Below, one piece after another: positions 45,349-55,522 of a stretch of 64,000 nucleotides of DNA. The stretch lies in NCBI GenBank assembly GCA_016840285.1, contig JAEOSR010000090.1, forward strand, positions 1 through 64,000, written 5' to 3'. The notes beneath the pieces were generated by a model. That model was not told the DNA's origin. It worked only from the letters and a program-made list of their open reading frames with translations, and made no database searches. The DNA is from Candidatus Hodarchaeota archaeon (lineage in GTDB: Archaea > Asgardarchaeota > Heimdallarchaeia > Hodarchaeales > Hodarchaeaceae). The position numbers and the translations under genes were made by a program. Positions within the stretch are counted from its first letter, which is position 1. Each line of letters begins with the position of its first letter.

Positions 45349-46017
45349 TTACTTGATTTTGTTTAATGGGCGTTTAATCATTTTAATTGCATTCTGAGAA
45401 CAGCTGGTGATGCATAGTCCACAACCAAAACAGAGATTTGGATTATAGATCATATTATCTTTGTCATCTAGAATTCTTGCATTAAATTGACACCAATCAA
45501 TACATTCTCCACATTCGATACATTTTTCTGTGTCTTGTATTGAGATAAATTCACTTGATTTCACAAATCCTTTCATATTCATTAATAGAAGTCCTTGGAG
45601 GGCATGACAACAACAGGAACAACAACTACAGATCGCTTGAATATTCTTTTCATCGTCTCCAGGCCGATGTAACGCTAAATGAACAAGTCCGCTCTCATGT
45701 GTTTCCATAACGATTTTTTTGGCCTCGTCTTTGGAAATAAATTCCGCGGTACCTTCAGATACACTCTTAATTGCGTTTTTGCCGAGCGATAGACACACTT
45801 TTCGAGGATAATCACAATTCTGGAGTTTTGTTCGACAGATACAGTCTGTTACTGCGATTTTTTCTGCTAATTCAATAATTTGTATCACATGTTCTAGGAA
45901 TAAAGCAGTTTGTTGAGTATCAATCTTAATATTGATTGGAATAGTGATTGCTCTCCATCTACTTTTAAATGACACAAGTTCCTCTTCTGACCATTTACTA
46001 TTCTGATTTTTAAGCAA
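45349..46017 (-). CDS. iron-sulfur protein with two 4Fe-4S ferredoxin clusters
   Basis: 222 residues from a TTG start. The C-terminal 55 residues hold CIECGECIDWC and CFGCGLCITSC, two ferredoxin-type 4Fe-4S motifs. The N-terminal part has its own cysteine groups (DCICRTKLQNC...VC and CSCCSCCCH), also found in the gene pair at 60688-61526, so the two are paralogues. Such proteins pass electrons or act as redox sensors; partners are unknown. The remnant at 45203 follows it by 23 bases on the same strand. Confidence 0.82.
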   Translation of the reverse strand: MLKNQNSKWSEEELVSFKSRWRAITIPINIKIDTQQTALFLEHVIQIIELAEKIAVTDCICRTKLQNCDYPRKVCLSLGKNAIKSVSEGTAEFISKDEAKKIVMETHESGLVHLALHRPGDDEKNIQAICSCCSCCCHALQGLLLMNMKGFVKSSEFISIQDTEKCIECGECIDWCQFNARILDDKDNMIYNPNLCFGCGLCITSCSQNAIKMIKRPLNKIK

Positions 46018-46258
46018 CTCAATCCACCAAAGTCAATCAGGACGGCTGCTAAAATATTTAGAAGTTGAAATATATTTTAGGAGCGTTTCAGGCTTTAAAT
46101 AGGCCGAATATAAGGATACTTATCGTGGCAGAATGAAAGCTAAGGATATGATACATAAAAAGGTTTAAAATAGAAAAATCACCACAATACCATCTACATT
46201 ATGTTTTTGATAAGGTTAATTCATAATTAAATATCAAGTCAAATCAATAAACCTTGGA

Positions 46259-46861
46259 ATGAGTAATATGGCTAGAAATCAAGAGTTTAACAAAGCTGCA
46301 GAAAAAGAATCAATTATGGATTTTGCTGGACATTTCTCCACAGCTAGCGCTATTTTGGCTGGATTCTACATGGCAACATGTGCATTTATTATCAGTGTTA
46401 AAGCAGAAGGAGCTGATGTATTTCCTTTCTTGAATGATCCCCTCCTAGCTGAAATTACTTTGCTGGGAGATTTCATCATTAGGATATTAACTACGTTGAA
46501 TCTTAATGAATTGTGGCCAACTCATTTTGAATATATGCTTATTATATTCGTCAGCTTATTTTTACTAAGCCTTATTTCCTATGCGTGCTTTTTACGTGTC
46601 GGAATGATTCAAATGTTAATGTATAAATCTAATAGAGGCATTGAAGAAGATGATGAAAAATTACTTCTTTGGCAACAAAGGGGGATGTATTCACTGCTTA
46701 TTAGTCTCATTTTTAGCTTTATTACCCTTCCTTGGGCATTATTACGGTTCATTTCTGAACAAGCACTATTCTTAGCTGTCCTGTTACTCGGGATTATTAT
46801 TTTTAGCCTAATTGTAGCTCTTAAAACGTGGTCTTTTGTGAGACCAATATTTAGAAAATAA
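46259..46861 (+). CDS. four-helix membrane protein, hypothetical
   Basis: 200 residues with four hydrophobic helices (STASAILAGFYMATCAFIIS; YMLIIFVSLFLLSLISYACF; YSLLISLIFSFITLPWALL; FLAVLLLGIIIFSLIVAL) and no recognisable motif. An in-frame second Met at codon 4 is possible. Monocistronic; converges with 46864-47613 with a 2-base gap. Confidence 0.55.
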   Translation: MSNMARNQEFNKAAEKESIMDFAGHFSTASAILAGFYMATCAFIISVKAEGADVFPFLNDPLLAEITLLGDFIIRILTTLNLNELWPTHFEYMLIIFVSLFLLSLISYACFLRVGMIQMLMYKSNRGIEEDDEKLLLWQQRGMYSLLISLIFSFITLPWALLRFISEQALFLAVLLLGIIIFSLIVALKTWSFVRPIFRK

Positions 46862-46863
46862 GG

Positions 46864-47613
46864 TCAGGTGTCAGTTAAATCTAGCTTTGTTTTTCGATAG
46901 TTCTGTAAGAATTGTAAAAATTTTGGATCTCCGTACAAATTTCTTTCTATGATCGTATGTAAAAACTCTTCAACAAATTCAACTGCATCTTTGCTTTTTT
47001 CGTATCCAAGTAGAATATCAATACCATCACTTCTTCCAAAGCATGGGTACTTACGGAATTTTAAGAGAAGTTCATAGTCCTCTGATTCTTTTTCATTCAG
47101 ACTGTGCACAACTAGATATTCCCCCTCTGTTCTGGATTGTAATCCTTTTGCCACTGGACTGGTATACCAAATGACCCAACTCGGATGATGACTTAACGTC
47201 CATTCGAGTACACGTGCAATTGGTTTTCTGGCATCCATTACTGGTAATAAGTGAAAATAAGCAATTGATTTTAGAGGTCTACCCTTCCCTTTATATTCAT
47301 CGATAATTTCGATTTTTTTAATGACGTTATCTCCAAGTATTATTTCACCGAGATCCTTTCGTGTTCTAACCATTTTTTCGATAGTATTTACAATCCTGAT
47401 TTCCCCCTCTTCGTTTCCCACTTCTCTTCTTACTAATTCTTCTAAGTGTATCAGGAATTCTAATGGTTCTTGAGGTTGTTCTTTAATTTTCTCAAGCGAG
47501 TCCCACTCTTTAAAGAGTTTTTTCGTAACTCTTTCTATTTTTTCTTGGAATTCCTCTATTTCTTCCTTTTTATTCATGTTGACACAGCTCAACGAATAAT
47601 TAAGAAGTGACAA
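46864..47613 (-). CDS. hypothetical soluble protein
   Basis: 249 residues, charged, with a helical N-terminal 60 residues (KKEEIEEFQEKIERVTKKLF) and a mixed C-terminal part. The segment SHHPSWVIWYTSPVAKGLQS looks like a conserved core but I cannot place it. It lies 48 bases downstream of the TPR protein gene on the same strand, so the two are likely co-transcribed and the products may interact. Confidence 0.55.
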   Translation of the reverse strand: MSLLNYSLSCVNMNKKEEIEEFQEKIERVTKKLFKEWDSLEKIKEQPQEPLEFLIHLEELVRREVGNEEGEIRIVNTIEKMVRTRKDLGEIILGDNVIKKIEIIDEYKGKGRPLKSIAYFHLLPVMDARKPIARVLEWTLSHHPSWVIWYTSPVAKGLQSRTEGEYLVVHSLNEKESEDYELLLKFRKYPCFGRSDGIDILLGYEKSKDAVEFVEEFLHTIIERNLYGDPKFLQFLQNYRKTKLDLTDT

Positions 47614-47661
47614 TGATTTACAAGCTTCTTCGTTGAAAAAAGTCTTCTATACAATTAAAAA

Positions 47662-49479
47662 TTATTCGTCTTCTTTTTCCCATTTTTCAACCAAGGCAGA
47701 AGCTTCTGCTGCATAATCTATGATTTCTTCTTGTTTTTGAAAGATCCTTTTATGAATCATTCGATCCAATAGATCTTCCAGTTGGATTAAATTAATCCGA
47801 TCCTTTATAGAGAGCTTTTGTCCAGTTAAACGCTCCCACTTACTTGACTGTTCATGTAAAAAGAACTGTTCATCCATTATTTTTGTGTGCAGTTGCTGTA
47901 GGTCATTTTTATCTGCTAAGTTTTTCGCTTTATCCAGTAGAATTTGAGCTTGTTCGATATCTAGTTCTAGCAAAGCTAGCCTTGATTGGAGAAGATATGT
48001 CTCTGCAAGTAAAGAAAAAGAGTGTTGTTTCTGAGCTAGTTCAAGTAATTTGTTGGACCAGCTCTTTACCTCGCTAAGAATCTCCTCATTACCAAATGTT
48101 CGTAATTCAGCCAACAAGAGATCACATAAATTGAGAACAGCATCAACGGTTAATTCAAAAAAGATGATTTTCTCTTCTGCTACCTGTTGAAGCAATTTTT
48201 GTGCTTTAGCTATGTTTGTGATCCTCTTACTGGTTTTCAGAAGCAGGGCTTCAGCTACGCGACAAATTTGGCTGAGAACAATATTATCTTCTTTTTCATT
48301 AATTTTTTGTATTCGCTGAATATATTCCTTTGCTTGATCAAGTGCGTTTGTATCAATACTTAATCGAATCAAATTATAATAAAGAGTCCTAGTTTCTAGA
48401 GGTTCGTATCCCATCTTTTCAAAAGAATCAAGACTTTGTTTATAATTTTCTAATGCTAGCTTGTATTTTTCTTGAGCATGAAATATTTCTCCTATACTAG
48501 CAAGGGGTAGTGCACCAGGCCTTCCCATCTCTTGGTAAAGATCGAGGCTTCTCTCATAGAATTCTAAAGCTGAATCTAAATCTCCTTTGGTTTTAAATAT
48601 ATCACCAATAAAAATCAAGTTTTCAGCAACCGAGAGCTTACTGCCTAGCTCCTCGAAGATAGCTAGGCTTCTTTGTGCGTACTCGAAAGCTAAGGTTAAA
48701 TCTCCTTTACTTGTATAAATTTCACCAATATTTTGGAGTGTGAGAGCGAAATTTCGCTGGTCACCAACTTCTTCTAGAATTTGTAGAGCATTTTGTTTAT
48801 ATTCAAGTGCTAAATCAAGATTACCACGTTCTTGATAAACAGACCCAATATTACTAAGATTTATACCTATCCCTCTCCGATCTTTTAATTTTTCAAAAAT
48901 AATGAAACTTTGACGATATTGAGCTAATGCACGATCAAATCGTCCCTGATTCCAGTATATGACACCAAGGAAGGTACAAAATTCCGCAATAGAGTGGTCA
49001 TTCCCAATTTCATTTTGCTGTAAGTTTATTCCTTCTTGTCCGAATTTAAGTGCTTCTTCTACATCTCCTTTTAAAAATAAAATATTTGCTTTATTATAAA
49101 TTAACGATGCTTCTCTTTGTAATCTTTCTTGGGCTTGAGGAATTCTATCGAGGAGCCGTTCTCCTTTTTCAACCATATCAAAACTTTCACTATAATTTCC
49201 GAGTCTCCATAAAGCTTCCGTTCTTAATATGATAGCATCAACCATTTGTAATATAATATTAGCCTTTTTAATTTCCTTTAATGCTTGATCAGCTAGCCCT
49301 AATGCTCCTTCAAGATTTCCTAACTTGATTAAAATCTTAATTTTTAAGAGTTTAACTGTTACAATTTCCTCTTTCTTTTTTATTTTCTTTTCTAAGTCTT
49401 CCACTTCTGATAATGCTGTTTTAAGCTGTCCTTTGAGGATTAACTGTGTAACATGCTTTATTCTTTCGGTTATTGTCAT
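47662..49479 (-). CDS. tetratricopeptide-repeat protein
   Basis: 605 residues built of about twelve TPR units; residues 125-350 carry the long-repeat type (GDLTLAFEYAQRSLAIFEEL; GDLDSALEFYERSLDLYQEM) typical of NPHP3/kinesin-light-chain-like TPR proteins. The C-terminal 60 residues are charged. No other domain is found, so it is a scaffold or adaptor. The gene leads a two-gene unit with 46864-47613. Confidence 0.88.
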   Translation of the reverse strand: MTITERIKHVTQLILKGQLKTALSEVEDLEKKIKKKEEIVTVKLLKIKILIKLGNLEGALGLADQALKEIKKANIILQMVDAIILRTEALWRLGNYSESFDMVEKGERLLDRIPQAQERLQREASLIYNKANILFLKGDVEEALKFGQEGINLQQNEIGNDHSIAEFCTFLGVIYWNQGRFDRALAQYRQSFIIFEKLKDRRGIGINLSNIGSVYQERGNLDLALEYKQNALQILEEVGDQRNFALTLQNIGEIYTSKGDLTLAFEYAQRSLAIFEELGSKLSVAENLIFIGDIFKTKGDLDSALEFYERSLDLYQEMGRPGALPLASIGEIFHAQEKYKLALENYKQSLDSFEKMGYEPLETRTLYYNLIRLSIDTNALDQAKEYIQRIQKINEKEDNIVLSQICRVAEALLLKTSKRITNIAKAQKLLQQVAEEKIIFFELTVDAVLNLCDLLLAELRTFGNEEILSEVKSWSNKLLELAQKQHSFSLLAETYLLQSRLALLELDIEQAQILLDKAKNLADKNDLQQLHTKIMDEQFFLHEQSSKWERLTGQKLSIKDRINLIQLEDLLDRMIHKRIFQKQEEIIDYAAEASALVEKWEKEDE

Positions 49480-49609
49480 CTATCAGACACTTCTTTGATA
49501 AATTAAACAGATCATTCCCAGTATGTATACAAGTCCATGTAACAGCTTCTAATCGACTATTCGTCAGCAATATTTATTAAATATTCCCTATTATGGTATC
49601 TGGTTAGTT

Positions 49610-51592
49610 ATGGTTCGGCTAAGCAATCAGTTGTCCCTTAAACAAGTTCATATTGACGATCCTTTTTGGAATCCTCGCCTAGCAATGAATAAAGAAGATG
49701 CAATTTTTCATCAGTGGAGTCAGCTTGAGAAATATCGATGTTTCGACAATTTTCTAATCCTAATAGGTGAGACTGAAGAAGGATTTCGGGAAGGCTGGTT
49801 CTTTTCTGATTCTGACGCTTATAAATGGTTAGATGCTGCATGTCGAATTTATTCTATTTTTCCCTCTGATAAGTTAAAAGTGAAAATAGATGAATTCATT
49901 AGAATTATTCAGAAGTCTTTAGAAAATGGATATATTAATACATTCAATCAAATTCATTTTCCTGCAAAACGATGGACAAATTTATGGATAGAACACGAGT
50001 TATATTGTTTAGGACATTTAATAGAGGCTTTAATATCACACTATGAATTTAGTCACGAGTCAAAGATACTCGAGCTCGCGATAAGGGTAGCTGATCTCTT
50101 AGAGCATCAATTTCTCCAAGTGAATACAAGTACTACTGCAATTCCAGGACATCAAGAAATTGAAATAGCGCTGATAAAGCTCTTTCGAATCACAAAGAAG
50201 AAACAATACTTGAAATTAGCGGGTGAATTTCTTCAACGAAGGGGAAAATCTAGATTTAAGTGGTTAACCTTATTAAAACAGAATTTTAATCATAATAGAA
50301 GGCTAGGAGTAGTTGAGAAACTAAGAGAAACGCATTTGATCAACCATCCTGAAGATAAAGACTTTCAATTGCCTGAGAATGTCTATACAACATTTCCTTC
50401 AGGATTTAAACATCGTGTTTTTTTCAATTACGCCTCTGGGAAATATTTTCAGACACATCGGCCCTTAGAAAAGCAAACAATACCAGAAGGACATGCTGTA
50501 CGCTTTACATATCTGATGACAGCTGCAGCCATGTACTCTTTTGAAACGGATAAGAAATACCTCCCAACTCTACAAATTGTATGGGATCATATGGTTCGTA
50601 AAAAGATGTTTGTAACAGGTGGTATTGGTTCAATACCAGGGATAGAGGGATTTGGACGAGATTTTGAATTGAACCCAGAATATGCTTACTGCGAAACATG
50701 TGGAGCACTAGGATCAATATTTTGGAATTGGGAGATGACACTTCTTACTGCAGAGGCCAAGTATGCGGATCTCTTAGAGTGGCAACTCTATAATGCGGCT
50801 TCTGTTGGAATATCTCAGGATGGTAAATCATATCTGTACAAGAATCCGCTCGTTTCAAGAGGCGATGTAACTCGTAAAGAGTGGTTTGCCATCCCCTGTT
50901 GTCCTTCAAACCTATCACGGACTTGGGCCTCATTGGGACAGTATATTTTTTCTTGTCAAGGAAGAACAATATGGATTCACCAGTATATTGGCAATGAAAC
51001 TCAAACTACTCTAGAATCAATATCACCAGTTAAAGTCGCCTTAGCTTCACATTTTCCTTGGCAGGGTAATATTCAAATTAAACTGGACCTAAAATCATCA
51101 GAATTCTTAACATTCTATCTAAGAATCCCTAGTTGGGTGGATAATTATTCCTTAAAAATCAACAATGAGAATCAAAAAATCATTAAAAATGAACCCAACC
51201 AACCAGAAACAGCTTCAGGATACTCCCCCTTCAGATCTTATTATATTTCTTTGGAAAGAGAGTGGAATCCAGGTGATAGAATAGATCTTAATTTTCCTAT
51301 GAAAATAAAAATCCTTCAATCCCATCCTAAAGTGAAAAATGATTTCAGAGAATCAACTATAACACGGGGACCAATTGTTTATTGTTTGGAGAATATTGAC
51401 AATCCAAACATTGATATTTTTAACTCAAGGATCATCGGCAAAACGCTACATGTTGAACCAACCGAACGATTTAAAGACATTAATATAATCGAAGGCATGA
51501 CTGATGATGGATTGAAAGCGATTTTTATTCCCTATTATTATTGGGGTAATCGTGGACATTCCCAAATGACGGTTATGGTGAATACGTTTTGA
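49610..51592 (+). CDS. glycoside hydrolase family 127 (beta-L-arabinofuranosidase-like, DUF1680)
   Basis: 660 residues with an (alpha/alpha)6-barrel family pattern. The zinc/catalytic residues of GH127 are kept: Glu362 and Cys364 in AYCETCGALGS, and the adjacent Cys430-Cys431 in IPCCPSNLSR; in characterised members one such Cys is the nucleophile. GGIGSIPGIEGFGRDFELN is another family hallmark. No signal peptide is seen, so it acts on imported or cytoplasmic arabinosides. It heads an operon; the next gene overlaps by four bases. Confidence 0.92.
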   Translation: MVRLSNQLSLKQVHIDDPFWNPRLAMNKEDAIFHQWSQLEKYRCFDNFLILIGETEEGFREGWFFSDSDAYKWLDAACRIYSIFPSDKLKVKIDEFIRIIQKSLENGYINTFNQIHFPAKRWTNLWIEHELYCLGHLIEALISHYEFSHESKILELAIRVADLLEHQFLQVNTSTTAIPGHQEIEIALIKLFRITKKKQYLKLAGEFLQRRGKSRFKWLTLLKQNFNHNRRLGVVEKLRETHLINHPEDKDFQLPENVYTTFPSGFKHRVFFNYASGKYFQTHRPLEKQTIPEGHAVRFTYLMTAAAMYSFETDKKYLPTLQIVWDHMVRKKMFVTGGIGSIPGIEGFGRDFELNPEYAYCETCGALGSIFWNWEMTLLTAEAKYADLLEWQLYNAASVGISQDGKSYLYKNPLVSRGDVTRKEWFAIPCCPSNLSRTWASLGQYIFSCQGRTIWIHQYIGNETQTTLESISPVKVALASHFPWQGNIQIKLDLKSSEFLTFYLRIPSWVDNYSLKINNENQKIIKNEPNQPETASGYSPFRSYYISLEREWNPGDRIDLNFPMKIKILQSHPKVKNDFRESTITRGPIVYCLENIDNPNIDIFNSRIIGKTLHVEPTERFKDINIIEGMTDDGLKAIFIPYYYWGNRGHSQMTVMVNTF

Positions 51593-52299
51593 AAAGAAGT
51601 AATTGGAGGCAATATGTGTTTTTATTTACAATTATTGGATGTATACAATTTATAGTTCTTTCATCCTTAGCTATGGTGAGCTATGGAGGAGGAACACGTA
51701 TTAATCCGAATAGTTCAGGTTATATCTTTTATTTAAATTTTTTTAGTGATCTTGGGAGGATAGAATCTTTTGGTAATCCAAATACATTTTCCGCTATTCT
51801 TTTTTTCATTGCACTTTTTGTGGCTAGTATTGCATTCGCAACATATTTCATTGCAATTCCTGGGCTTATTAATGGCGAGAAACTTGAGCGTCTGAACGTT
51901 CTCTCCAAATTAGGAGTCTTAAATGCGGTATTCTTTGGTTGTATCGCATTGACTCCTGCTGACCTTTTCCCCCAATTACATGATTTGATTGTACTTCTAG
52001 CTTTTATTCTTTCATTTATGGTATCAATGTTAATGTATTTTTTATTCAAAGATATTGCAATTATCCCCCGAATTTATCATCTTGTTTTTTTAGTATTTGG
52101 TTGTCTTATTGCTTTGTATGGAGCAATATCATTGGTAACAGCATTCTTCCCCGAAAGTTATAGCGAAATCTCATTATTCGTTCGTGTAATTATGCAAAAA
52201 ATAGTTATTTATTATCTGATTGGATGTTTTCTAATCCAAAGCCTAGGTGCCCTTAAAAGTTACCCAAAGGTGACCTACTCGCGCAAAATGACTGCTTGA
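51589..52299 (+). CDS. DUF998-like membrane protein
   Basis: 236 residues, about six helices, with YLNFFSDLGRIESFGNPNTFSAILF, the SDLG...NP.N.S block characteristic of DUF998/Frag1-like proteins. The TTG start overlaps the GH127 stop (TTGA), so it is translationally coupled. Function unknown. The MBL-fold gene follows after 40 bases. Confidence 0.7.
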   Translation: MKRSNWRQYVFLFTIIGCIQFIVLSSLAMVSYGGGTRINPNSSGYIFYLNFFSDLGRIESFGNPNTFSAILFFIALFVASIAFATYFIAIPGLINGEKLERLNVLSKLGVLNAVFFGCIALTPADLFPQLHDLIVLLAFILSFMVSMLMYFLFKDIAIIPRIYHLVFLVFGCLIALYGAISLVTAFFPESYSEISLFVRVIMQKIVIYYLIGCFLIQSLGALKSYPKVTYSRKMTA

Positions 52300-52339
52300 T
52301 ATCGATTATTATATAGATCTAGGTTGAAGATGTGATCTA

Positions 52340-53224
52340 ATGAGCATTCAAAAGTTAGAAATACAAATATTGGTTGAAAATATTTCTGGCCCTGGAGGAA
52401 CACTTGGTGAAAGTGGTTTCTCTGCCCTTTCCAAAGTCCAATTCTCTGATTCGGAATTAAAAATCTTATTTGATACTGGCCCCTCCCCTGTTGCATTTCT
52501 TAACAATATCAAGAACCTTAAGATTGATCTTACTACTATTGATGCAATAGTGCTAAGTCACGGCCATTGGGATCATGTAGGAGGATTGAAAGAGGCGATA
52601 GCTTTGACGAAAAAACGAATCCCCGTGATCTGTCATCCTCAAGCTCTTTCACCTAAGATTTTTATTGAAAAAGGAAAAAAATTTGATATAGGTATTCAAG
52701 GATTCTTTGAATCAATTGATGACTTAAAGAAACAAGCTGATCTAATAACAACAACAACACCTCATGATTTTACTGAATCAGTTATGACCACAGGTGAAGT
52801 TCTTCGTAGAAATGACTATGAAGTCTTATCAGGTAACCTCAAAGATGTCACAACAATGAAAAACGGAAAATCCATTCCAGATGAGATAGAAGACGACCTT
52901 TCTTTAGTTTTTCATTTAGGTGATGACTCTGTAGTAATTCTTGCAGGATGTTGTCATGCGGGAATAGTAAACACAGTTGCCAGAGTAATAGAATTGACTG
53001 ATTCTAGAAAAATAGTTGGAATTGTAGGTGGGCTGCACCTTCATGACGCATCATATGATCGTTTATCTTGGACAATTCAAGAATTAAAGGAATTTCCGAT
53101 GAAAATAATCGCTCCTTGTCATTGTACTGGTTTTCGGGGAAAGTATGCCCTATCAACAGCATTTGGCAGGAAATTCTTGGATACTTCTGTTTCCTCCATA
53201 ATAAAATTTGAAGCTGCTAAATAG
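52340..53224 (+). CDS. MBL-fold metallohydrolase (COG1237-like)
   Basis: 294 residues. The zinc motif is LSHGHWDHVGG (HxHxDH) near 74-84, GCCHAGIVNT supplies a further His, and VGGLHLHD lies near the end. The pattern GC.H.GI.N is seen in COG1237 proteins annotated as dihydropterin/aminobenzene phosphate synthases, needed for methanopterin-type cofactors. That exact reaction is not proved. Third gene of the GH127 operon. Confidence 0.87.
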   Translation: MSIQKLEIQILVENISGPGGTLGESGFSALSKVQFSDSELKILFDTGPSPVAFLNNIKNLKIDLTTIDAIVLSHGHWDHVGGLKEAIALTKKRIPVICHPQALSPKIFIEKGKKFDIGIQGFFESIDDLKKQADLITTTTPHDFTESVMTTGEVLRRNDYEVLSGNLKDVTTMKNGKSIPDEIEDDLSLVFHLGDDSVVILAGCCHAGIVNTVARVIELTDSRKIVGIVGGLHLHDASYDRLSWTIQELKEFPMKIIAPCHCTGFRGKYALSTAFGRKFLDTSVSSIIKFEAAK

Positions 53225-53385
53225 AAGCTCTAATTTTTCGGTAGGAATGCTTTTTATTTGTTAATAAGGGATAACTTTTTTAATAAATCAAATCAGATTA
53301 ATAGTATGATAACACCCAATTAATGAACCCCATTTCATGTGAAACAACAAAGACTGATTATTGAATCATCTTATGGTGAATAAAT

Positions 53386-54825
53386 ATGAGTACATCGGAT
53401 TATAAAAAACCTGACATACAAACAGATTTTTCTAGTACGCCAACTTGGCTATATTTAGTGATAGTAGTAATTCTTTATGCTTTTGGAGCATATTCTTTTG
53501 TTCATTTTATTTTTGCTCCTGAAAATGCCGATATATTAGAGTCAATTTCAGAGGTCTTCTATATAGTAATCCCAGTTACTATGCCTTTCTTACCACTTCT
53601 AATCGCTTTCGCTGCCATCTTTTTATTTATTACAATCATTTTAGCATATATTATCGTCTGGATTATGAGTAAACTTGCTCAAGAAGTCACAATTGCGGTG
53701 TGCATTCTTTTTCCTCTATTTATGATAGCAGCTGGAGCTTTAATTTATATCTCTGATCCAGAATCGGTCTTTATCGCATTAATTATTGCAGGGCTTGGTG
53801 CATTATTCTTTCTTTTCGTTATTTGGAAATTTACTTTAATTAAACGCTCTGGACAATTTGTTGAATTTTCCGCTCAACTTGTACTAGACGAAAAAGCAGT
53901 AATAGCAATGCCTATCCTTCTTGGAATTTATTCTATTATTACGGGTTTTTTCATGCTTTTTGGTTTTTTTGAAATCCTCAGTCTTTTCACAGTTGAGAAT
54001 TCCGTCGGTGAAACTGAGCTCACTCTCCCTGGTTATATTTTTGCCATTTTATTCGAATATTTTTACATGATAGTATATTTGGGGATTTATTACAGCCTAT
54101 CTGCTGGAGTAGTCTCGTATGCTAGTGATTGGTATCGAGGCTTGGATCCAGACCTGAATTCTGCTATGAAAGATGTACGTCAAGTGTTTCCTATAATCAT
54201 AAAATTTGCTTTTGCAATGGCAACTGTTAAGATGATTATGCAAATAGTTACATCAGCAGGAAGAAGTCAAGCAAGAACTACGGATACTCGTAGTGGTGGT
54301 GCAGTTATTGCTGGGTTGGTTGGTGGTGCCATTGCAGGTTTGTTTATTTCGATCCTTGGCGCGATCTGGATGTTTATGAACTATTTTACACTTATCTCGA
54401 TTGTGCAGAATAAACGAGGATTAAAAGATTCCATTAAAGATTCAGCAAAGACGACCTGGAATTCATTATTAGATGTGTTAGTAGGTGAGTCTGGATTTGG
54501 ATTGACAACGTTTATTTTTGCCATAATTAATTCTTTATTATGGATCGTGATTGGATTTGGCTTAGGATTTGCAGTTAGTCAAGATATTGGATTTGGTATC
54601 ATTTTCGCTTTCATATTTCTCATTCTGGGAACATTACCTTATAATGTTGTTACGATGCCCATGAAAGTAGCTTTCCGTTCTTTCCTTTATTCTTATGCAA
54701 AGGATACTATTGAAGGGTACAAGAAACCAAGTCGTTTACCCACAGAGCTTCGTACTGAATTCAAAACTTTAGCTGCTCGTGATCGTAAAAAACGAGGTAT
54801 GAGAGATCCTACACAATATTTCTAA
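53386..54825 (+). CDS. multi-pass membrane protein
   Basis: 479 residues with ten or so hydrophobic helices. Mid-protein GGAVIAGLVGGAIAGLFISI is a Gly-rich helix, flanked by SARTTDTRS-like polar residues. A C-terminal segment (DSIKDSAKTTWNSLLDVLVGESGFGL and later NVVTMPMKVAFRSFLYSYAKDTIEGYKKP) recalls DUF4013/YciC-like membrane proteins, but this is weak. Monocistronic; converges with the next gene with 16 bases between. Confidence 0.6.
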   Translation: MSTSDYKKPDIQTDFSSTPTWLYLVIVVILYAFGAYSFVHFIFAPENADILESISEVFYIVIPVTMPFLPLLIAFAAIFLFITIILAYIIVWIMSKLAQEVTIAVCILFPLFMIAAGALIYISDPESVFIALIIAGLGALFFLFVIWKFTLIKRSGQFVEFSAQLVLDEKAVIAMPILLGIYSIITGFFMLFGFFEILSLFTVENSVGETELTLPGYIFAILFEYFYMIVYLGIYYSLSAGVVSYASDWYRGLDPDLNSAMKDVRQVFPIIIKFAFAMATVKMIMQIVTSAGRSQARTTDTRSGGAVIAGLVGGAIAGLFISILGAIWMFMNYFTLISIVQNKRGLKDSIKDSAKTTWNSLLDVLVGESGFGLTTFIFAIINSLLWIVIGFGLGFAVSQDIGFGIIFAFIFLILGTLPYNVVTMPMKVAFRSFLYSYAKDTIEGYKKPSRLPTELRTEFKTLAARDRKKRGMRDPTQYF

Positions 54826-54841
54826 TACAACAGAATCGATT

Positions 54842-55483
54842 TCAAATACCCCTCTTCCTCCCTTCTTTTTTCTTGACATGATTTTGCACTTGAGCTTCCA
54901 GCCGTTCAATTCCTTCTGTTATATTTAACAAAGCCTGGATTTTTTCAGCTAATCTTAATATTGTGCCACCTGCTAATTCACTATCATCTGAATAGAGCAC
55001 AGAAGTCTCTAAGGGTGAATTAATAGAACCCTGATGATCCACTTCAAGTTGATAACGATTAAAGAGTTTCAAAGTGTCTAATGGAATTGTGTGAATTCTG
55101 AGTGATTGAATTTTATCTTTTGAAATTGTTTTAGTTCTGGACCAGCTGAAGAGTTGCCATTGCTTCTGTATGCCTGGGATTTTCAGAGACAACTCTCTTT
55201 TGATAATCCAACATTCAATCCAAAATGCTTCCTTTATAGCGACTAAAAAACAACCTCCACCAAATAAAAATAATAATGAAGTAAGAGGAAAAAATTCACT
55301 ATTTATCAAACCAAGCCAAAAGAACGCCCAAGGGCCTGACGCGTCTAAAAAACTCCAATAAGCCCATACAAACAATACTTGAAAAAGGAAACCCATAATC
55401 GCAAAAAAGATACTCTGTAGTTTACTTCCTTGATGAATTATCCATAATTCATCAGGATTTGATTCGTTAATATCAATCGTCAT
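54842..55483 (-). CDS. small membrane protein with PH-like domain
   Basis: 213 residues. Two hydrophobic helices (FFAIMGFLFQVLFVWAYWSF; FFPLTSLLFLFGGGCFLVAI) are followed by a strand-rich domain (WIIKRELSLKIPGIQ...QSLRIHTIPL...YQLEVDHQG), a bacterial-PH-like pattern, and a basic end. Function unknown. It is the last gene of the minus-strand redox run and lies 39 bases downstream of the esterase-BCAT ORF; the 31-base repeat fills that gap. Confidence 0.55.
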   Translation of the reverse strand: MTIDINESNPDELWIIHQGSKLQSIFFAIMGFLFQVLFVWAYWSFLDASGPWAFFWLGLINSEFFPLTSLLFLFGGGCFLVAIKEAFWIECWIIKRELSLKIPGIQKQWQLFSWSRTKTISKDKIQSLRIHTIPLDTLKLFNRYQLEVDHQGSINSPLETSVLYSDDSELAGGTILRLAEKIQALLNITEGIERLEAQVQNHVKKKEGRKRGI

Positions 55484-55490
55484 ATTAACC

Positions 55491-55521
55491 GCCTACAAAA
55501 GAGTCAACTATTAGCAACCCT
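55491..55521. repeat. 31-base dispersed repeat, copy 2
   Basis: Exact match to 26544-26574 over 31 bases, same orientation. It occupies nearly the whole gap between the stop at 55523 and the start of the next gene at 55483. The placement inside a compact operon is unlike a random leftover and might mark a regulatory or processing element. Confidence 0.75.
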
Positions 55522-55522
55522 T

